From an uncultured Muribaculaceae bacterium (lineage in GTDB: Bacteria > Bacteroidota > Bacteroidia > Bacteroidales > Muribaculaceae): a stretch of 25,742 nt of DNA. The translations under genes were made by a program, and so were the position numbers. The stretch is taken from contig CAJTYD010000042.1 of assembly GCA_910583775.1 (NCBI GenBank), forward strand, positions 1 through 25,742. The letters are read 5' to 3'. Of this stretch, positions 21,093 through 25,742 are shown in pieces. A model generated the notes under the pieces. It had not been told where the DNA came from. It ran no database searches and saw only the letters and a list, made by a program, of their open reading frames with translations. Positions within the stretch are counted from its first letter, which is position 1; each line of letters opens with the position of its first letter.

Positions 21093-24000
21093 ATGAAACG
21101 ATTATTCGTGATTGCGCTTACGCTTGTATTTACCCATGCGCTTTGCTTGAACCTGGCCTACGCCCAGACACAGGAAGAAAAGGCCAAACCGGTTTATAAT
21201 GAAACAACAGGAAAGGGATATGAAGATTTAGAAAAGGCTTTAGAGGCTGCAAAAAATGAAAAAGGACCTGATGTGCTTATTGTTAATCAGGATGTTCAGA
21301 TGACTACAAGTGCAAATCTTAAAGGATTAAATATAACGATTAAGGGAAAGACTAACAATATTGTTATAAAGGCAGCTACTAAAGGTCAATATTTTTTCAG
21401 ATATTCAAATGTAGCGAAAAATGGAAATATTGTTTTTGAAAATCTTATTTTAGATGGTAATTCGGATGGAAATAGAATCTTTGAAAATAGCACTAATAGT
21501 AATTATGCTCCAATAGACATTATTGGAGTAGGAAATAAGTTTACTTTTAATAATGTGATTATTCAGAATTTTAAAATAAAGAGTGCTTTCAATGTTGTTA
21601 TTTCAGTTAGAGGAAGTGATACTGAAGGATATGGAAGCCTAACGCTTAATAATGTTTCTTTTAGGAATATATCTTCTGAATCAGATACGAGAGCAGATAT
21701 TCTTTTTAATAACTCAAAGAGTACAAATACAATATCTGGTATTATAAACTGCAGTTTTTATTTACCTTTTATTACAGCTTATGATAATGTGAGTTTCGAC
21801 TGTGGTAAATTGGGAAAAGAGTCAAGAATAGATATTTATGGGGAGAGGTTTGTAGAAAATGCAACTTATTTTGGGGAAACTACGGTAAAGGATGTCTTTA
21901 CGATGAAGAATCCGGATTTCGGTTTGAAGCTGAATAATGCAGGAACGGGGTTCATTATTGTAAAAGCTTCGGAGTTGCCGAAGCCGACGGAGGTCGGGAT
22001 TGAGGGGAAGGATATAGGGTTTGAGACGCTTGCGGAGGCGGTTGAGGCGGCCGAGGATGGCGATAGGATTGTTGTGAATGAAGTTCAGGAGATTAATGCT
22101 CCTTTAAATATAGGTAAGGGGTTGACGATCGCTGGGAAGGAGGATGCTTCGGGAGGCACGGGTGGTTCCGGGAGCGGCGATGCCACGGAGAAAGTTGCTT
22201 TGAAATTTGGTTATGGAGACTCGCAGACTTCTGGCGGCTCAACAGGCGGAAACTCGGAAGGCGGGTCGCTGAATGTTACGGCGTCGGCGACGCTGTCGAA
22301 TCTGAAGATTGGCAGGACGGAGGCGGCGGGCGAGCCGGGTTCATCGGGTGAGCCGGGTTCGTCTTCGGCGGAGGAATCGCAGATAACGGTTTCGGGAGAG
22401 GGGGTTACGCTGACGCTTGATAATATTGAGATGGAAAGCGGGATTGCGATAATGCTGACGGATAAGGGGCAACTAAAAATCGCAAACGGGCTGACGGTTC
22501 CGGATGGAGAGAAGATTAGTCTTAATATCGGCAATCATGCCGAGGGAGATGTGCTTGTTTCGGGTTGCACGGAGAATGATCTTGCGAAATTCAAGCTGAA
22601 TTCAGATTCAGAGGAATATTTACTAAAATTCGATAGTGATAACGGTAATATTGTCCTGGCGAAGAAGCAGGTTGAGCCCGATCCGGGTCCGGATCCGAAG
22701 CCAACGGCGATAGGTATAGAGGGAAGCGAGGAGACTTTCGACACGCTTGCCGATGCAATTGCCGCTGCTCAGGGCGGGGCAAAGATTGTGGTGAATGAGT
22801 CGCAGGTGATCAGTGCCTCTATAAATATAGATAAAGGGCTGACGATTGCCGGGAAAAGGTTTTATGCCGGTGGCATAGTCGGTTCGGGTAGCGGAGATGG
22901 CACGGAGAAATTGGCTTTGAATTTTGGTACGGGAGACACGCAGTCTTCTGGCGGCTCAACAGGCGGAAACTCGGAAGGCGGGTCGCTGAAGGTTACGGCG
23001 TCGGCGACGCTGTCGAATCTGAAGATTGGCAGGACTGAGGAGGCGGGCGAGCCGGGGTCATCTTCGGCGGAGGCTTCGCAGATAACGGTTTCGGGCGAGG
23101 GTGTTGTGCTGACGCTCGATGGTATTGATTTTACAAGCGGGATGGCGATTACGCTGGCGGAGAAGGGGCAGCTGAAAATTGCGAATGGGCTGACTGTTCC
23201 TGATGGAGAGTTGATTGCGCTTAATATCGGCAATCATGCCGAGGGAGATGTGCTTGTTTCGGGTTGCGCTGAGGAGAATCTTGCGAAATTTAAGCTGAAT
23301 TCGGATTCGGAAGGTTTTATCCTCAAATTCGATAATGGCAACATAATTCTGGCGAAGAAGCAGGTTGAGCCTGATCCGGGTCCGGAGCCTGATCCGAAAC
23401 CGACTAAAATCTCTATTCTCAACAAGGAGGGATATGACACTTTTGAGGCGGCTCTCGAGGCTGCCGTGGAGGGGGATGAGATAATCATCAACGAGCCGGT
23501 GGAGATATTGGAGCCGGTGGTCTTGAATAAGGCTGTGACTATCCGGGGTAAGGAAGATCTTTCTAACAGTGCCGAGCCGGCAGGGGAGGTGTCAGCTAAT
23601 GTGCCGAGCCTTAAGATCAAGGGCGCCTATTTCTCTTTCAATATCGGGGCGGCTGTAACAATAGAAAATATAACCCTTGACGGGGGCGGTTTCACCGGCT
23701 CCGGATTTATAAAGATTTCCGGACAGAGCGCGAATCTGAAGCTGACCGACGTGAAGATACAGAATTATAGCGTAAGTGAGGATGAGACGGCCGCTCTGAT
23801 CGTGGCCGGCGACAACGGCAAGATTGCCCTCTCCGGCCTCACAATCGAAAACATCACGCTGCCTGACGGTAAGGCGATGTTGCGCCTCAGCAGCGTAGGC
23901 AGCTCGATCGGCGGATCGAACGAGCTCTCCATCCAGTTGGTGGAGAAAACAACAATCGCCAAATCGGCGGAACTTACCAACACGGAAAAGATCACCGTAT

Positions 24001-25616
24001 ATCCCGGTACCCATTCCGACGGCGATGTGCTCGTATCCGGTTGCGCGGAGACAGATCTCGAGAAATTCAATTTTGTGATTTCCGATCCATTTGAAGTAAA
24101 ATTCAAGGAGGGGAATATCATACTGGCTAAAAAGGAGAAAGAACCGGAGCCAGACCCGGATCCGAAACCGACGGCCATCAGCATCGACGGCAGCGAAGAT
24201 ACTTTTGACACTCTCGACGAGGCCATCGCTGCCGCCGAGACGGGAGCCAAGATAATAGTCAATGAATCGCAGGATATCAAAGTTCCTTTAAATATAGAAA
24301 AGGGACTGACAATCGCCGGGAAAGAGGATGTTGCTTCTGTCGAAAAACTCGCATTGAATCTCAATGGTAATGGCGCGATAGCCGTTACTGCTTCCGCAAC
24401 GCTCTCGAATCTTAAGATCAGGCAGACGGCAGGAGAGACTTCAGGATCAGGCGAGGCGGCATCTCTGCCGTCGGCAATCAGCCTAAGAGGCGTGAGTATA
24501 TGTCTGACTCTTGATGACATCGACCTGACGAACACCATGACGATAACGCTTTCTAATAAAGGATATTTGAAGCTTTCCGGTGAGCTGAATGTGGCGAGCT
24601 CTATAACCTTAGATGTCAAGGAGGCTGTGGAAGGCGCGATCCTTGTTTCCGGCTGCGCGGAGGAGGATCTCTCGAAATTCAAGCTAAATTCCGAAGATTA
24701 TCTTCTTGAACTCAAAGAAGGAAATATCATTTTTGCCAAGAAGAAACAGAAGCCTGAGGAGCCGGACCCCGAGCCGAAACCGACGGCAGTGGGAATAGAG
24801 GGGAGCGACAAGACCTTCGACACTCTCGCAGAGGCGCTCGCGGCAGCCACCGACGGCAATACCATTATAATAAATGAGAATATCACCCTTTCGGAAGCTC
24901 TTGTGGTCGATAAGGCAGTGACGATAACAGGCAAGAAGGATGGCGAGACGGCCATTATCTGCGCAATCGCTCCGGCATTCAGAATCTCAGCCGACGCTAC
25001 TCTGGAAAACCTCGCTTTCGACGGAAAAGGCACTTCGGGAGGATGTCTTATCGATTTCGGCGACGGGAGCTTCGAGCTGATGCTTGCCGATGTCGCGATC
25101 CGCGACTATACTTTCGGCTCCGACGATCGGAAATTAGTGGATGTTCCGGGCAGCTGCAAGCTGCATATCCGCGACGTGAACGTAGAGAATGTGAACGGAC
25201 CGGCGAACAAGGGGATGATAAACATCGGCGCCGAGGGGAGCACGCTCGACGGATCCAACAACGTCTCGCTGCATCTCAACGGAGCGCATACCATATCGGT
25301 TAAGGACGGCGCCTCTCTAACCCATACGACTCCAATAAGGATCCACATCACCTCTCACCGCCACGGTTCGCCTATCGTGATCAACTGCATCGATCCGAAG
25401 CTCTTCACCGTCGCCGGCTATGAGCTGAAGGCCGAAGGGGGCAATCTCGTACTAGTAGATCTTAAGTCGGCAACCGACGGCATCTCTTCGGACGGTGAGG
25501 ATGAAGCGGAATATTACACGCTCGACGGCGTGAAAGTAGCGAAAGAGCGGCTGGTTTCCGGCGTGTATATCCGTAAGCGCGGGAAGAAGACCGATAAAAT
25601 TATAATAACGCGCTAA
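21093..25616 (+). CDS. Secreted modular beta-helix repeat protein with T9SS-like C-terminal tail
   Basis: The 1507-residue protein has a signal peptide (about 1-24, ending AYAQ) and six modules split by acidic proline linkers such as EPDPGPDPKPT at about 527-538, 758-771, 1017-1027 and 1220-1231. Modules start near 25, 297, 538, 771, 1027 and 1231. Most open with FDTLADAIAAA, then strands typical of right-handed beta-helices (for example NIVFENLILDGN, LTLNNVSFRNIS). Modules 2-5 close with a GDVLVSGC-like motif. The tail (about 1457-1507) has YYTLDGVKV and LVSGVYIRKRGKKTDKIIITR-like residues, which resembles the type IX sorting/anchoring domain of Bacteroidetes. It is probably a surface or secreted adhesin/glycan-binding protein; no enzyme motif was seen. 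Base composition changes sharply along the gene, and modules 2 and 3 share near-identical DNA. Confidence 0.85.
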   Translation: MKRLFVIALTLVFTHALCLNLAYAQTQEEKAKPVYNETTGKGYEDLEKALEAAKNEKGPDVLIVNQDVQMTTSANLKGLNITIKGKTNNIVIKAATKGQYFFRYSNVAKNGNIVFENLILDGNSDGNRIFENSTNSNYAPIDIIGVGNKFTFNNVIIQNFKIKSAFNVVISVRGSDTEGYGSLTLNNVSFRNISSESDTRADILFNNSKSTNTISGIINCSFYLPFITAYDNVSFDCGKLGKESRIDIYGERFVENATYFGETTVKDVFTMKNPDFGLKLNNAGTGFIIVKASELPKPTEVGIEGKDIGFETLAEAVEAAEDGDRIVVNEVQEINAPLNIGKGLTIAGKEDASGGTGGSGSGDATEKVALKFGYGDSQTSGGSTGGNSEGGSLNVTASATLSNLKIGRTEAAGEPGSSGEPGSSSAEESQITVSGEGVTLTLDNIEMESGIAIMLTDKGQLKIANGLTVPDGEKISLNIGNHAEGDVLVSGCTENDLAKFKLNSDSEEYLLKFDSDNGNIVLAKKQVEPDPGPDPKPTAIGIEGSEETFDTLADAIAAAQGGAKIVVNESQVISASINIDKGLTIAGKRFYAGGIVGSGSGDGTEKLALNFGTGDTQSSGGSTGGNSEGGSLKVTASATLSNLKIGRTEEAGEPGSSSAEASQITVSGEGVVLTLDGIDFTSGMAITLAEKGQLKIANGLTVPDGELIALNIGNHAEGDVLVSGCAEENLAKFKLNSDSEGFILKFDNGNIILAKKQVEPDPGPEPDPKPTKISILNKEGYDTFEAALEAAVEGDEIIINEPVEILEPVVLNKAVTIRGKEDLSNSAEPAGEVSANVPSLKIKGAYFSFNIGAAVTIENITLDGGGFTGSGFIKISGQSANLKLTDVKIQNYSVSEDETAALIVAGDNGKIALSGLTIENITLPDGKAMLRLSSVGSSIGGSNELSIQLVEKTTIAKSAELTNTEKITVYPGTHSDGDVLVSGCAETDLEKFNFVISDPFEVKFKEGNIILAKKEKEPEPDPDPKPTAISIDGSEDTFDTLDEAIAAAETGAKIIVNESQDIKVPLNIEKGLTIAGKEDVASVEKLALNLNGNGAIAVTASATLSNLKIRQTAGETSGSGEAASLPSAISLRGVSICLTLDDIDLTNTMTITLSNKGYLKLSGELNVASSITLDVKEAVEGAILVSGCAEEDLSKFKLNSEDYLLELKEGNIIFAKKKQKPEEPDPEPKPTAVGIEGSDKTFDTLAEALAAATDGNTIIINENITLSEALVVDKAVTITGKKDGETAIICAIAPAFRISADATLENLAFDGKGTSGGCLIDFGDGSFELMLADVAIRDYTFGSDDRKLVDVPGSCKLHIRDVNVENVNGPANKGMINIGAEGSTLDGSNNVSLHLNGAHTISVKDGASLTHTTPIRIHITSHRHGSPIVINCIDPKLFTVAGYELKAEGGNLVLVDLKSATDGISSDGEDEAEYYTLDGVKVAKERLVSGVYIRKRGKKTDKIIITR
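22231..22568 (+). repeat. Intragenic duplication, first copy (matches 22948-23267)
   Basis: 22231-22318 matches 22948-23035 at 87 of 88 bases, and 22521-22568 matches 23220-23267 at all 48. The copies are parts of modules 2 and 3 of the beta-helix protein and point to recent duplication or gene conversion. Confidence 0.85.
22948..23267 (+). repeat. Intragenic duplication, second copy
   Basis: This is the partner of 22231-22568. The matching patches are offset by 717 and 699 bp, so the region between them has gained or lost 18 bp, which removes one serine/glycine-rich segment (GEPGSS). Confidence 0.85.
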
Positions 25617-25637
25617 CGCTAAGCTGATAATGCATAC

Positions 25638-25668
25638 GGGGCTGCACATTGGTGCGCCCCTGTTTTTT
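25638..25668 (+). terminator. Terminator of the beta-helix gene
   Basis: GGGGCTGCAC (25638-25647) pairs with GTGCGCCCC (25652-25660) with one bulged T and a 4-nt loop, followed by TGTTTTTT. It lies 21 bp past the stop. Bases 25669-25742 hold nothing I can assign. Confidence 0.85.
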
Positions 25669-25742
25669 GCAATCAAATATTGTTTCCCTTTTGTAACTAT
25701 TCAGCGGACACGCTAAGGCGATAATGTGGAATAGACATCACC

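Overview
The window looks like chromosomal DNA from a gut Bacteroidales bacterium, most likely Muribaculaceae-like. The family-level guess is inference. It rests on TTTG-N20/21-TAnnTTTG promoters of the Bacteroidetes -33/-7 type, a lysS-gpsA-pgi gene order, an hmu-type haem locus with a CobN-like protein, and a large secreted protein with a T9SS-like tail. No rRNA, tRNA, transposase or CRISPR array was seen.

Layout. (1) 65-4272, minus strand: a compact redox/export operon. It runs from a NapH+NapG-like membrane iron-sulfur protein with an internal twin-arginine signal, to a Tat-exported iron-sulfur aldo/keto reductase lipoprotein, to tatA, to tatC, which overlaps tatA by four bases. The operon carries both the export machine and two apparent cargoes. 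(2) 4475-8519, minus strand: lysS, gpsA (TAATG overlap) and pgi, ending in a clear terminator. (3) 8965-15221, plus strand: an hmu-like haem acquisition operon with a small lipoprotein, a TonB receptor with FRAP/NPDL motifs, a CobN-like chelatase (HmuS), a membrane protein, an ExbB/TolQ-like channel and a DUF2149 protein. HmuS is broken: N- and C-terminal parts are present, several hundred central residues are missing, and the join is out of frame. (4) 15358-16051, plus: a MntA/HepT toxin-antitoxin pair, with HepT shortened by an in-frame stop. (5) 16063-18879, minus: a UDP-glucuronate-type epimerase, a SpoU/TrmH RNA methyltransferase, a 257-bp inverted-repeat element and nadA. (6) 18880-19547: an AT-rich divergent region with about ten TTATCTACACC-like 9-11-mers in both orientations, which resembles a replication origin. 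(7) 19548-25616, plus: a pRiA4b ORF-3-like protein, then a 1507-residue secreted modular beta-helix protein behind a leader holding four 30-bp tandem repeats.

Running through the left two thirds is a dispersed composite repeat. It has a degenerate 9-bp array, a conserved core near CCCTCCGGC, and a 7-bp array (NAATTAG)n. The 7-bp array sits at or just after gene 3' ends and supplies the stop codon of tatC. In the TonB receptor gene a two-unit copy is read through and appears to add a tail to the protein. I could not run searches, so family assignments are from motif recognition only.
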